DNA of 64,000 nucleotides from Datnioides undecimradiatus (Eukaryota; Chordata; Actinopteri; Lobotiformes; Datnioididae). Positions 27,137-40,700 of the stretch are shown piece by piece. The notes under the pieces were generated by a model. It ran no database searches, had not been told where the DNA came from, and saw nothing but the letters and a program-made list of their open reading frames with translations. Each line of letters opens with the position of its first letter. The stretch's first letter is position 1. Where the stretch lies: contig WARS01001868.1 of assembly GCA_008933995.1 (NCBI GenBank), forward strand, positions 496,001 through 560,000, read 5' to 3'. The position numbers and the translations under genes were made by a program.

Positions 27137-27167
<31 letters not shown>

Positions 27168-27350
27168 GCGTTGCCCCGTTGGACTTGAAGGGGCTTTACG
27201 TGACGACAGAAAAAGGGGGCAACACTTCTGAACGGAGGCGCAGCGCTGCAGGACAGTTCAGAAGAGCAGAGAGGAGAGGAGCTGTGCGGGAGAGACGGGT
27301 GTCCATCCGTCAACTAGCTGGAGGAACGCACACTAACAAACCCTTATGGC
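26930..27350 (+). promoter_or_regulatory. col5a1: CpG-rich promoter and 5' UTR region of col5a1
   Basis: CpG dinucleotides and G+C rise sharply here compared with the AT-rich flanks, and the segment ends about 150 bases before the start codon. No convincing TATA box is placed at a fixed distance, consistent with a CpG-type promoter. A 29-base T run interrupts it. The transcription start cannot be fixed from sequence; it probably lies between about 27,170 and 27,350, since a start further upstream would place the T run in the mRNA. Confidence 0.6.
27137..27165. repeat. Poly(T)29 tract in the col5a1 promoter
   Basis: Twenty-nine consecutive T, directly followed by GCGCG. Such tracts exclude nucleosomes and vary in length between alleles. 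The function here is not shown. Confidence 0.97.
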
Positions 27351-27357
27351 TGCTTGA
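27346..27357 (+). promoter_or_regulatory. Minimal upstream ORF (three codons) in the col5a1 leader
   Basis: ATG GCT GCT TGA lies about 150 bases before the main start codon. G follows the ATG at +4 but C occupies -3, so context is only moderate. No other ATG lies between this stop and 27506. It is relevant only if transcription starts upstream of 27346, which I infer but cannot show. Confidence 0.45.
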
Positions 27358-27505
27358 GAAATAACGATACACCCCCCCTCCCCCTTTTTCTCTTTCTCTG
27401 GGACTTTTGGCTTTTAGTATTGTCCTGACCAGAAGTTGTTGCAAGTCTAATTAGTTGCTCCAGGTTGAAAAGTGAATCCACTTGCCGTGGACGTCTCTGG
27501 CGGTC

Positions 27506-27605
27506 ATGGATACCCATATAAGATGGAAAGTTAAACGGAGGATAAGGGACGCCCAAATCACTTTAGCGGTGATTCTGCTTTTTGTCACATCGCAAGCAAG
27601 TTCAG
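27506..27605 (+). CDS. col5a1: col5a1 exon 1: start codon and signal peptide
   Basis: This exon encodes residues 1-33 and the first base of codon 34. The start MDTHIRWK closely matches the MDVHTRWK start of human COL5A1 as I know it, which decides both the gene and the start. The ATG has G at -3 and G at +4, a strong initiation context. A basic stretch (KVKRR) is followed by the hydrophobic core ITLAVILLFVTS and small residues ending SSGA, giving a likely signal peptidase cut after Ala34, as expected of a secreted procollagen. The exon ends at TTCAG/GTAAGA in phase 1 and joins exon 2 to make Ala34. The leader is slightly shorter than the human one. The open frame continues past the donor only as intron. 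Confidence 0.93.
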
Positions 27606-30600
27606 GTAAGATGCGTCTGGGAGGTTTGTGTGGATCCAGTTTGGAGCTGCGCTGCACTGAAAACTTTTTCTTTTGATTATAATGGATAGCGCCGTGATGC
27701 CCGCCCCTGCTCCTAAACTCATCTTTGTGCCTTTCCTTGGTGCCTGAATGCATTCAACTTGGTGCACTCGAAACTGTGGGACTTGCCAAAGTATTAAAAG
27801 ACATCAGGTTTTTCAGAGAAAGCGTTTTCATTTTGAGAAAAGCTGATGTGCAACGGGGGCCCCTGGTTCTGGCTGATATGAACATGTAGGAGCTGGTCTG
27901 CAGTGAAGGTTTTGCCACCTCAGAATCTGCCAATATCTGAGAAATGTGGCTTGAATATATTATATTACAATCTAGTTGCGTGTATGCATATGATGGTGAT
28001 GGGGATATACTGTACATTATTTCACTGAAATACAAATAAAATCATTTTTCAGGTGTCCAATTGTTGTGTGCATTTTGCAGACTTGCCACTTTGTACTAGT
28101 AATGTTGCTGTGTTGCAGTCCAAAAAAAGTTTTTCATCAGCTTTTTTTTCTCAATTTTTTTTTAACTGATGAGAGGGATGAGCATAATTTTCATATGCGG
28201 GAGGGGCTGTTGCTCATCTGAGGATGTAGGGTGGAGCCGCCTGAAGGACTCCAACACCAGGACTTACAGTTTCTGAAGCACAGGGCCCTGTGCTAAGGCT
28301 CCAAACCCTTCATATTTCATCAGTAGCATTTTGCAAATTCTCCTAGTCACTAAAAGTTATATAACTCAGAGTCTGAAAATATGAAGATAAAGGTTTTGAT
28401 TGCCTCTTAAATATCAGCAGTCCATATGTCAGGATGACAGAAGAGGTGATTTTTATCATTGTTGGACACTCTTGTGTGGCGCTGTTCTGTCCCATGGGTG
28501 TTCAGAGGTCATGCGGTGCTGTGGCAGTGGGGCTAGGGTCTGGCCTATATGTATTATTAGCACCTTAAGGCTGCCTGGCATGGTTGGTGGTCTGCTATCT
28601 GCTCTGAGGCTCTGACAGAGGACTTTGAGGTGAACAGGTGGCTTCTTCTGTATCGACAGTTAGAAAGCGTTCAAGATTGTGCTGATGGTACGCGTTGTTG
28701 TGCCTGACTGAGCCAGATGCTCAATCTAAATCTCAGTCTATTGTAGAAAAATTGTAAATGCAGTTGAAGTAAATTTAAAAGGTCACGTGGGCTATATTGT
28801 TGAACATAAAGGAATTACTGCAGCCTGTTTACTTTCATGTTGCCTATAAACAGTGGTTGTTAACTGAACACAACTTAGGTCACTGTATAACGGTTGGATC
28901 CAGATCTGGGTCATTTTTGATGACAGAGGAGGAGTTTGATTTGAGTTTTGCTGGGCTGTTTGAGAGCATGGGATTGAATCCATTTTGATGCTGCGGGCTG
29001 GATTTAATCAGCTTCTAATGCCAACAGAGAGAAACCAGAGGCTTGTAAGTTATCCTCAAGGGTCCTGGTACAATTCCTGAAACGTGACACATGCCGAATA
29101 AGGCAGACTTCACTCTAGCCGCATGCCAAGTACATGCATCTTGTTCTCCAATTTTAAGAGTTTTACTTTTGTCCTTTTTTTCCCTTTTTTGCTGATGTAT
29201 TAAGTCTGGTTTTGGATTTAATTCAGGTTTACATTAACATTTGCGCTGATGCTGGGTCGTGGTAAAATATTGCATTTTTGCATGTACCCATCACAGACAA
29301 ATGTTAATTACTTAATTCCAGGCAATCAGTCAGTTTTTCAGCAGTAAAAGATCGTCTTGACCCAAACCAGATGACCTATTAGCTTCAAGGGGCACCTGGA
29401 TGTACATTCACCTGAAAGCTTGTAGAGGCCTGCCCAGACACACCACTGCTTATCTAAGACTTGTTAACATGAACACTGTATGCTTCCTTTAAAAAGGCAG
29501 GTGGAAAAGAAGTATTCGTATGGAATTAATTATAAAGTAAAATAAAATTGCTTTATTTCCTTAAACTTCACATTCCAGTCAAAATAAAACAGAAGAGTTT
29601 GGCAATTGCAATAAGCCACAACTGGCTGTGAACAGACTTTATAGACTTGATGTTACAGCTTGACATTATATTAATGTTTAACAACAAGTGTAATTACTTT
29701 GAGTTTTAGTCAGTAAGCCTGCAATAATATTTTCACCACCTGGAGGCAGCAGAACAAGCTTAGAAAAATACCATTAGAACACTTTGTTAGATAACAGTTT
29801 CTCCTTGCATTTAGTCAAAAAGTGAGTATAAGTGAGTTTAATATTCACAATGTTGTTTTTTTGTTTGTTTGACTTTTGCTACCTCCTGGGGAAACATGTT
29901 CAGACTTTTAGCTTGCTAAATGTTCTACTCTGTTAACTAGCTTACTTGATGCTTACTTGTCCGTGTGCTTTTTGGTGCTGTGCAGGTAGCGTGCAGTACA
30001 GTAGGTTTATCGAGCTCTTTCACTGAAAACAGTTGTCTGTTCCTACTTGAAAAAACTGTAAACGTTAGCAGAAAGATGCTAAATGCTATCTAGAGTTAAG
30101 GAGGGTTGGGAGTTTTGTGTGGGTTTGTCATGCAAAGGTTTTCTTTCTTGTTTACTGTAGTCTTTTTTCAATCTAAAAACATTGCTGTAGTTTTAAGGTT
30201 GTACCAGTGCACTGAACCTCAAAAAGAAAAAGCCTGGGCTTAGCTTAGCTTGTAAGCCTACTAAACTAAAATTGATCATGGTTGCAGCATCTTCTCAAAG
30301 TGTATAAAATGTTTTTTGTTTTTTTTTTGCACACTACCAAGTTGTTTGAAGTCCACAGCAACCTGAGGTCGTAGAGCATCAGTTCACTGAATGTAAGTCA
30401 AGCTTTATTAGAGAGACTGAGTGAAGTTATAGTCCACAGTTCTTAAGGGAGGTCATCTTGCCTTGGCATTAACGAGGAAACCTCACTTTAAACCCATGTG
30501 AAAAGTGGTAATAACAGAAGGCCTATAAGACATTGAGGTTAAGAATGAGAAGAGGGGTCAGAGTTCAGAGGTGAAGGTCTGACTTTCAGATTGCCTCCGC

Positions 30601-31989
30601 TGTCAGGTTTACAGTTTCACTGCCTGAAGTAAGGAATTCTTGCTGTTGAAGCGCCACTGCTCCTTGTTTCAGACATTTTTCTCTACTAACTCCTGGAGGT
30701 CAAAGAAAAAGAGGATTTAGAAGGGTGTAGAAATGTCTTTTAGGTCAGCATTTAATGGTATTTCAGAATATGATCTTTGCAACAATTTTCTTTTTTTTTT
30801 GGGCTGTTAAACTTTCAGATGTCTGACTGAATAAAATCCATTCAGATGTAATATAATGCCTGGGCCCCCTCGCGTGAGACCTCAGTTGTTCCATAGTTTT
30901 ATCATCAACATACCTCCCGTCGACCGTATCTAGCTTTTCCTTCTAATGGTTTAGTTAGTGTTTTTGCTAAGTAGCTTTTTCTACTTAGTTTCCTCAATCA
31001 ATTAAGTCTTTTCACTGTGGTTTGTTATCATTTATTAACCAAACATTTTTTTGGATGATCTATGTCAGTAACAAACATTCACACAGGATCAGAGCCTACT
31101 CGAATACTTTAGTCATCAAAAATACTGAAATAACATTCTTTGAATACCTTGTGCAAATTAAAACAAGGATGGATTTTGGCCAAAGCCGCTGATGGTAAGA
31201 ATACTGTAAGAATATTGAAAGGACCAGCAGATATGCTAAGGAGTCAGTAAATAAACTGAATGGAATAAAATGACCCAAGAATTATGTTATATATTAGGTT
31301 CTGATATTTGTTTTATCTTTGCGTACAGTTGAGGGGGATAAACAGAAGAAGGCCTCGCTGTTTCACTGAGCGCCTTCACATCTGGAATCGATAAGTTCCA
31401 TTGTGCTGTCTGCTAAGCCCTCCAAAAAGCCAGAAAAAATGTCTTCCAGATGTTTTCTTCCCATTCGTGGTGGAACAGGGGACCATGAAAAAAAAAATAC
31501 TGTTGCATTTTTTAAAAGAAAATACACCATTCTGTGCTGGTTTTAGAGAAAATTCCTAATCGAATAACATCTGCAGCCTTATAGCTGAGTTTGTCAAAAC
31601 AATAGTGGCGTGCCTTCACGTTACAGCCAGGTTTGCACATACACATCCTGGGTCATTAAAAGGTTCTTTTTGTTTAAGCGAGCCAACTTTATGACAGGGT
31701 TAAAGGTCAAATACAGCTGGCCTGCAGCTGTTCTTCATTTTCAGTCTCTTTATATCTGGACACCCCCTCTTCTAAAGGAATTTACATGAATAAGTCCATT
31801 TTACCTTTTATTAACCGTATATAAAGTTTTTCATGAGGCCAATTAGGAAAGTGCATAGAAGAGATTGAGTCTATGCAGAATTCAGTGAATTGCATAACAT
31901 CAGATGTGCTTTGTTAGTAAATTTTACAGGACACTAACAGCTGGTTGCCCCGAAGGATGCTGTAGAACTCAGCTGCTTTTCATATTTTG

Positions 31990-32027
31990 AATATATTATA
32001 ATTATATATATATATAATTATATATTT
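31990..32027. repeat. AT-rich palindromic microsatellite
   Basis: An (AT)n core flanked symmetrically by ATTATA/TATAAT-type arms. Confidence 0.85.
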
Positions 32028-33704
32028 AAAGGATGAAGATACAGTTGTATGCATTGTCACAACCAAGACAGCTTGTTCAAGGTGAGAGGCAGACACAGAT
32101 GTTCCTTTGCGTTATCACCACACTACCTGGCAGCCATGAGGCTTTTAGAGTCCAGAGACGCTGACATCATTCACTCCCATTAGTAATCATCTCTCAGTCA
32201 GACATATAACTGCGGTTTTTCAGTGGGTTGTTTTTTTATTCACCTTTAAGTGACAATCCTGAGGTGGTGTCCAACTCAATCAGATAAGTGGCGGTGAGCA
32301 GAAATGACTGCTTGTGTGTGCCTATTGCCATGGCGCAGAGGAAGGAATCTGAGTTAGTTGGACTGTGGAGAGAAGCAGTGACCCTGCAACTGCATGTGCC
32401 ACTTCAGCCTGTAAATGCAGGCTTTGTGGAAAGGACCCTGTAAATCAGCTCTAATGCCTGATAACAACATGGGAGATAAAACAAAATATGCAGGACAAGT
32501 CTCTGACCCCGTGTCAGAGTTTAGGAGATCCTTTGTGCGGCACAAATAGTGCATTATTTGCCATATTCTGGACAGTATACTGCCTATTCCTTTCCAGACT
32601 AATCAAGGGGCAAATAATTGTTACTGCTTAATGGCGCTCTGTACTAATGACACTGCATGCTTGATTTGAAGCCAGATACAGATGGTTTTTTGTGAAGGTG
32701 TTGTGACTAAAGCTAGTTTCAGCTAAATCATATGGACAAAGACGGATCACTTTAGACCAAATTAAAACTTAAAGGGACAATGTGTTCTTTACTCTGTGAC
32801 AGACAATGTGGAACAAAATGGAGTTAGTGGTGTCTGAAGTGTCAACACGAACACATCAGTGATATAAAAGTTGGATGTGCTACTTTATGATGCAACTCCC
32901 ACTCCTGCATTTGATTTTTAACAGTATGCTTTGTTGCAGTGTGTACTGCATGGCAGAGAGAAAAGTTACGTCTGGTCCAGGCTCACAAGCTGAGTATTCA
33001 CTTCAGCTGGGAAACAGTGCTTTTCTCTGTAATGGGGTATTATAATCATTGAGCATGGAAAGCAATGTATGACTCATCCTTTCCAACCCCATTCCCCCTT
33101 CCCCGGCCCAAGCTTAGCCACAGCCTGGGCAGTAGAAATACTGAGTGTAAGCATTTCTTTCCTACTAGGGGAAATACAATGGTTTCTGGTCGCTCCAGAA
33201 GCTTCTCTGTCGTCAGATGTATTCTATTTTTACTTTATTAGGTGATGAAATTAGTAAGAGCTGGAATTGAAAGGAGGCATTAAAACAAGACAAGTTTCTG
33301 CTCATTCAGCAGTCTTTGTAATTAAGCATTGGGCTTAATTAATTTGGTGTTGTTGCAACAAGGGACCAAGCTAGAATTTGACCGCAAAGACTAGTATGTG
33401 CTGAAGCAATCTGGAGGAGATCTATCAGGCATGTGTCAAAAGCAGCAATAAGTGTGTGAGAGACATTGTTTTCTAAAATTTTGATTTCTATTGTACAAAT
33501 TTGAATAAATGTAGTCAAAAATATAGTGCTGCCTGCAAGTTGTAAACATAGCTAATGCCAAGTTGCATTATCAGCAAAATGTTCACTGCAACAATTTCAC
33601 ACAAAGCATGATAAAACTTAGCTATGGTAATGTTAACACATACATATTGAAAAAGTCAACAATGAGTCTGAGGCATGAGACACAATGCGTTTGCTGTATT
33701 AGCA

Positions 33705-33765
33705 TGTAACTGAAACCACTATCTTTCCCTAACCTTCGCCAAAATGCTTTTGCTGCACAAAGTTA
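33705..33765. repeat. Fragment of a probable teleost interspersed repeat
   Basis: The motif series GAAACCACTATCTTTCCCTAACC followed by CAAAATGCTTTTGCTGC resembles a 'TCTTTCCCTAACC' repeat frequent in fish genomes. It is recognised by motif only and is short and degenerate. Confidence 0.3.
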
Positions 33766-36700
33766 ACCACACACGGGTCTCTGGTGTCACAGTCCTTCAC
33801 AAAGAACCCCCAAAATGTTCCCAGGAAACATAATCCAGGGAGTAATTACAATTCTTCATGAAATGTAATTGGCCAAACAAAGTTAGTAGTATATAGTTAG
33901 TAGTAACTATAGTAATTATGGTTGGTTAGTAGTAATCTTAAGGAGACAGGTTTGGTTGGTTATGTTTCTTTTTTTTCATTTTACAAAAACGTCTGACTTG
34001 GGACATGAAGTTGCAAGCTTATTTTTGATTATTCATACTTGATGACTCAGGTACAGTGGTCTTCTGTGAGGCAGGCGGTGTTCCCTCTAACAGTAACTTC
34101 TGTTCACCCACATGGTTGTTGTTGCTCAAGTACGACACAGGTTAAAGTGTCAGTAGGGGATGAATTTATGGTTGACTTGGCTTGTCACTGCAACTCAGGC
34201 AGATTATCTGGCACTACAGATGGCAAGCTTTCCTTTCCCCAGGCTGTAGTTACAGTGTGTGTGTTATCCCTATCACAAGAACAATGATTGATAACCTAAA
34301 TGTGCTTTCTGATTTTCCATTTTCCTTTTTTGTCACTCTTTCCACACCTCACCAAAGCCATTACTTTCCCCCCTGCCCACCCTCTCTGTGAATTCCTTTC
34401 CTTTTAGATATTGTTGACATGACTGCTTATTTGTCATGAAACGGCTGCTTTTGATATTTGACCTAGATTCACTTCTTTTTTGTCTGATGATTGATGCCCA
34501 TCTTTAATGAAATATTAGTCCAGATGCATTACTGGCTTTTAATTGGGACTTTTGATGCACTAAGTTGCACATAAAATAACCCTCTAAATCACTTTTTAAT
34601 GTTGTCATCTCCTCTTGTCTCTGCATATTGGTGTCCATTTTTTGATTATGTGGAGTAGCTAAGAAACATTTCTTTGCAAATGTTCATGGGTCATTGAGTT
34701 CACTGATGATGAAACAATGCCACTGTGAGAAAACAGTGCATATTTGAATTGACTCCCATCATTAGCTAAGAGGCACAGTGTCTCTGTTAAGTGTTGGAAA
34801 ATGTGCCACTTAGGACTGGTGGGCTTTGTAGTTGAGTGGCAGAGCTGGTGCTTAACAAAGAGAAAAACTTAACTATTGTGCAGGATTTCATATTTATTAG
34901 ATTCAGTTTCATTGTTTTGTGCCAGTGTGTTGGTGCTGGAATAATCTGTGTGGCTGGGTGAGAGGAAATGGCTCTGTAATGTCAGTGCTGCAGGGCCCTC
35001 TTTTTATCATAACTTTCTCAGCAGTCACCCATCAAAACCATAGCTGCTGCAGGAGAGGCAGAATGAGGAAAAGGCTACAATTCAGTAAAAGATAAAATAG
35101 GCAGAGGGAAATAAAGCTGGTAATGGGGGCTAGAAAACTGAATGAAGCTGGTGCAAAGGGAGACAAACTATAGAGGATGAGAGGGACATCACACATGTGC
35201 CTCAAAAGTACCATTCTTGTAGTTTCTCGCTGTAAAATGAGCATTCGGAGGTGCACCGTGGAATCTTGACTCAGTTTTTCCATCTTAGTCTGTGGTGGAT
35301 GGTAGACAGTGATTTATCTTCAGCGCTGTGAGCTGCAGCATGGAGACAGTGAAGTAAACCATCTGGTATTCCCCCTGCTAAAGCAATAAGAGTCCGGCTA
35401 AAGCACTGAGCCTCAGAGTACACAAGAGAACCTCTGGTCAGAAAAACTCTCAGTTCTCTGGATCATCTTTCAGGTCTGTGTGCTGGTGTTTGTGTGTGTG
35501 AGACAGGACGTCTGTGACTATGTCTGGAGATTTGGGTTTGTTTTTTTTTGATTCTGTGTTTCAGTCAGATCCATTCGTCATTTCTTGTGTTCTCGCTTCG
35601 TTTTACTTAGTCTCTCATATCATTTTTACAGTTAGAAGTGGTGGTTAAAGCTTGCGGTCTCATAATAAAGCTCAGGATGAGTTGATCGTGACGAGTGGAA
35701 TGAAGGCATTGGGTGTGTAAACAAAAAGACCTCACTCTTCTCAAATCATCCTCTGTCTCTTCCTCCCTGCTGCTGCTCTCAGCTCAGGTCACTGGGTCAG
35801 TGTCCTGAAAAGTCTGGGGAGCTGGCTGATAAAAGGAAACAAAACTGATGAACTCATGCTAGTGTAAACACAGTCTGCAGTTGCCTCTGAGGCTTGACTC
35901 TTTATATAAAAAGCCCCACTACTTTCAGCTGGCGGGCATTCATACTTTTTCTTTATCAAAAACATAGCAGCTGACAACATGATGGTTGGCTAATGGCTAA
36001 AGTTAATGCTAATACTATAGCATTATAGTTGTAACACCTGCTGAATGGCACGTAATGTGGCCTTAAGTGGCGATAGACCAGCCAAAGTAGACATGAACTG
36101 CAAAGTCATTACTGTCACTTTTACAGCAATATTTGTCTAAAGCTGAGCTAACGTGAGCTAACATGAGTCACCATAAACCACTGGTCATGCCAGACAAAGT
36201 TAGGCTCTTGCAGCAAAACCACTGTGTGTATCAGCTTTATACCATCTCATCTTAATGAATCCTGTTCATGGGGACATCTTTTCTTTGCTTTATTTTTTCA
36301 CTTAAATGCATATTTTTTCAAATAATTATTAAGACTGACGTTGGTCATGCCAGCTATTCCATTTTACTGCTGCATATTCATATTAGTTTCCATTTTTTAA
36401 GCTTAGAATTGTGCCACATGCGCATGCACATGTTGCACACAGATGGTGCAACTTGAACCTTAATTTAAGGATTTATTTAATTTGAACTGCAAAGCTTTCA
36501 TGTAGAGGAGTAGGGAGTGCCAACAGATTTCTCTGACAGTGGTCTGTGATGGCATTAGTTTACCTGTGTGGTACATGTCTGCAGTGTTTACGTGAGTGTG
36601 TGTGTTTCTCTCACAGGATGTCCATGCACTGTGTGTAATGCTTAATGCGTTCACTCTAGCAAGTGTAATGCGTGCAGTATGATTCTCAGGTTTGGTCACA

Positions 36701-37673
36701 TAAAAGACAGAAGCAACAACTTGCGTTCAGTATTGACAGAAGTCTGTCTTCAGGTTTATTGTTACAGATGAATGTATCTGACGTTCACATGTTTAAGTAC
36801 TCTGCAGAAGTTGAAGAGGGATAAAACATTAAGTTACTGAAGAAAGATCAGAGCTGCATTTTCACACTGCACGTGCCATATTTAGACTTTGTGCCGCGAT
36901 CCAAGTGGCTTCATTCCTGGTGGAAACATTTCTGCTAGACAGCAGAATGAGCCTTTTTAACTTGCTCAACAGCGGCTTCTGTGGCCACGATTGGCAAATG
37001 TGGGATAAAATTAAATACTTAAATGAGTTGTAACAGTAGGAAGTAGTCAGCATGTAGTGAGTGACTTACAAGTGACTTACACTCATGCCAAGCTAAACTT
37101 CAACTGCAAAAGTCCCTGGATGTATTGAATTGAGCAAGGGTGTGTTTTTATTGCTTATGAATTCCACTGGTGATCTGTAAGATGAAGAATGTCTTTTTTC
37201 CATTTAAAGTTACGTGGTCTCAATCAAGTGATTGAAGTCAGGGCTTTAATTGTAACCTGCTGTATTCACAGTGAGGCTCCATCTTCACAACAGTTGGCTT
37301 CAGTTATAGGTTTTATAACAGAATCAGGTGAAATAAAAAAAGACTCTCACACCCTCCCTGTCTGTGATGCGCTCTAGGAGGGGGAAGTCTCTTATTTGGC
37401 ATTCTTGTTTTCGGCTGTGCTGGTTTCCAAGAGAGGCAGGGTCCTCTTTATGGCTGCTAATTACTCCTTGTCCTCAGCGCCAGGTCAAGCATGTGCCTGG
37501 AGAGTCAGGCCTCACTTCAGGAAGGGCTGGAGGAGGAGGATAGGGGGCAGGGAAAGAGGGAAGAATGTTAATCTCCCCCTCCATGAAAAAGTCCTAATTC
37601 ACTGGTCCGGCACCCCTCCTCCTGTCAAATGAAATGGTGCCGTCTGGAGTCACTAAGTGTTGTTACATGTGAA

Positions 37674-37685
37674 TGTGTGTGTGTG

Positions 37686-37737
<52 letters not shown>

Positions 37738-37755
37738 ATAGAGAGAGAGAGAGAG
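37674..37755. repeat. (TG)n-(GA)n compound microsatellite in intron 1
   Basis: About 62 bases of TG units with a single TTG interruption, followed after GATA by a GA run to 37755. It is probably highly polymorphic. Confidence 0.97.
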
Positions 37756-40700
37756 TGCATGTATGTATGTGTTCAGTTGTGGAAATCGAGGATAGATGGA
37801 TAGGTTAGGGGACTGGGATCCACCACAGTGTTGGCAGCGAGCCGAGTGCAGGATTATGGATCTGGCACTCAAACTACTGTTTAGAGAAAGAGAGTAAAAT
37901 GGTAGAAGGAAAGTGTATTGAGGTAGGAGGGGAGTATATGTAAAACCACATCTTTTCTCTAAGAAAGCTGGTCGTGCTGTAGTAAGTTTAGCCACAGATT
38001 TAAAATAAAAATCATTTGAACCGTATGCTTTTATGAATTCATTATGCTTTACTTTGCTGCAACCTCATCCAGCCCATGTCTGACAAACAAACCCATAAAA
38101 CGATGAAAACAAAGCCAACCGCTCCCCTTTTAGCACATCCCATCAAAGATGTGGCACTTTGCTTCCTAATTGTACACTACACTTACAAGTTTCTACTGTG
38201 CACATGGCTTGGGAGGAGTTAACCGTGGGAGTAGAAGTGGATACTTCACACCCCATCCAGCTAAGAGTTTAGCTATCAGGAAAAAAAGAGTTAACAGAGA
38301 AACATTGAACAGGGGTGACTCACAGCAAGAAACAAGTTTAACTTTTGAAGAGTTTGTGGAAGACAAGTTGTCAAAGAAGTGAAGATTAATTTTTCATGTG
38401 TGAATCATTTGAGTTTTTAAACCATTTTTACACTTGAGGAACAGCCAGACTTCATAATTTGTAATCCCTTTTTAACTTATGTTATTGTCCTTGTATTTAA
38501 ATGCATTTACTTGTGGACAGAGGCCCCTGTGGCTGATAGGAGCCTACCAGACATCTGGAATAGTGCCCCACTGTGTTGATGAAAGCAATGTATAGTTCAC
38601 ATGAGAACCAAAAGGAAAATAAACTGTTTTTTTATTTACACATAAAAAAAAACCCTTCCAAAGAGCATTAAAGGATGCACTACAGTGTTGCTTTTTTTGC
38701 GTTGTGCTCCTTTGGTTGAAAGCAGCACAGGAGGGACGGTAGATTGGCAGAGAGCAAGTGTACACATGACCGTGTCATAAAAACAGTTTCTGTGTATGTG
38801 TGGGGAACCTGCCTCTTGGATGTGAGGGGTTGTGGTTAGAGGGAAACTTATTTTTAGCATCCAGTGCCAGAGGTGTTGGTCTCTCCAGGGATCTGCCATG
38901 CTAAGTGGGTAAACATCTCAGCTTAACAAGGTGGGACTGAGACCCATACCTGGGGCTTAGGATGTGGTCAGGACAGCTTCCGCTGGAAGGTCGACTGCCG
39001 GTGCAGAAATCCTTGAATGAAGGTGTGTGAGAGTAAATGAAAGATGGACAGAAATAGAGCTAATTGTGTTTGTAGTTTTTAACTGAAAGATATTTGCTGT
39101 TTCTTTTTTTTAAGAGCCTCTCATGTTGGCCAGAGATATATTATGCTGTCCTTTCACTGTCCTCCTCTTTTCCTGTAAGCTGCTAATTGGCCCTCTTCAC
39201 CTGGCTCACCTCCCGGTGACCCCGCAGAAGCTCTGTAGTCACTTTTAGATCCATCAGGGGAACTAAAGGTTGGAGGAACAATCTATTACAACAGATTTCA
39301 CTGGCGAAAAAAAGAAAATGGAAGATAGAAACGTGAAGGTGAAACATTTTCAGAAAATAGCTGTCTGATTGATGAAAGGAACCTGTGATTAACAGGTATG
39401 GAACGGGGGGCATTCTGATGACACATTTACTTCCAAAAACGCTGCTGATCTTCATGGGATTACTTTGTGTCAGTGTGGATTAGCAAAAAGCAACAGCAGG
39501 GGTCGTGACACAGTTAGCATCGACTGGATGATCCCTACACACTCCCCCGCTTTTTTTCTCTCCCTGTGGTGCTGAGCTGGTTCTTATTACGATGCCGTTA
39601 TTGTTATTATGTCAGCCATATTGTTGTGATGCACTGCTAGTGTAGGCTGCTGCTGTTGCTGCCTAGAGGAAGCTCTTTGAATCATTTATTACTACTTGTG
39701 TGTTATTGTCATCTCTAAACTAATAAAATGGTGGTGGCTTGTTGTAAACATCTGATAAACTGAGGTAGTTTTACATCGACCACTGCTGGTGTTTATCTAT
39801 TTGTCTTATAAGCCAGAACTCTAACATCTAGAATAGTGTTGCAGGCAGGGAAATAAGTTTATTCATTGATTATGTGGGGTCAAATAGGAAGTGAGTGTTT
39901 GTATCTGTCACAGCCAGAGTCTCTAGCAGCAGGGCATGTGCAAGGTTGTGTCCATATAAGGGAGTGGAGCTATTTGAGTGTGATAGGAAAAGGCTACATG
40001 AAGATGAAAAGGGAGGCTGTGGCTGGTTGGTTATATCAGTACATTAATAGATCTTAATATTGTGGTTAAGGCTTAATCTGACATCTAATACTTATCTTTG
40101 TGGTGAAGCATAGGACAGGTTATTCCCATGCCTTGAACTGACTCCCGTGCAGCTGCCAGTGACTGATTGATTCATCTCCCAATGGGACAACGTGCTGCTG
40201 GATGTTGGCAGGTTAGAAGGAATAACTGTACTGTCGAAGCAAACTGCTGTGGCTTTTACAAGGAACATTTGTGGCTGTCTGAGAAACGTGTAAAAACTCA
40301 GAGCTTTGCATTTGGTCAACCGTGGTCCTTGTTAAAAACAGTATTAAATAAAAATGCTTTTTGTGCCTGTTTATGTTTCATTTACTTGTCTTATATTAGC
40401 TGCTGAGAAACAGTAGTGTGTTTGACTGAAGTGGATTTTGAGTTTAAGGAAGTCCTAGCAGGATTTCTGCATTGTTAAAATCCTGTATGAGGCTTGTCTG
40501 ATAGATGCTACATTTATACATGTTATAGACTGCAAGGGTGTAGTAGGGGAAAAAAAAGATTTGGCATTTTTGTCTTATAATCCTCTAAAACATGTGGGAA
40601 TTATTTTATTTTTCTCATCCAGCACCAGCTTGCTATATTAAAATATAAACAAAAACATTTGGAGACTTGTAAAAGCTTATAAATGTTATTTTTTCCAATA

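Noticed and set aside
26888..27313. 141-codon minus-strand open frame across the col5a1 promoter
   Set aside because: It includes a poly-Lys run that is simply the T29 tract read backwards; explained by GC-rich promoter composition.
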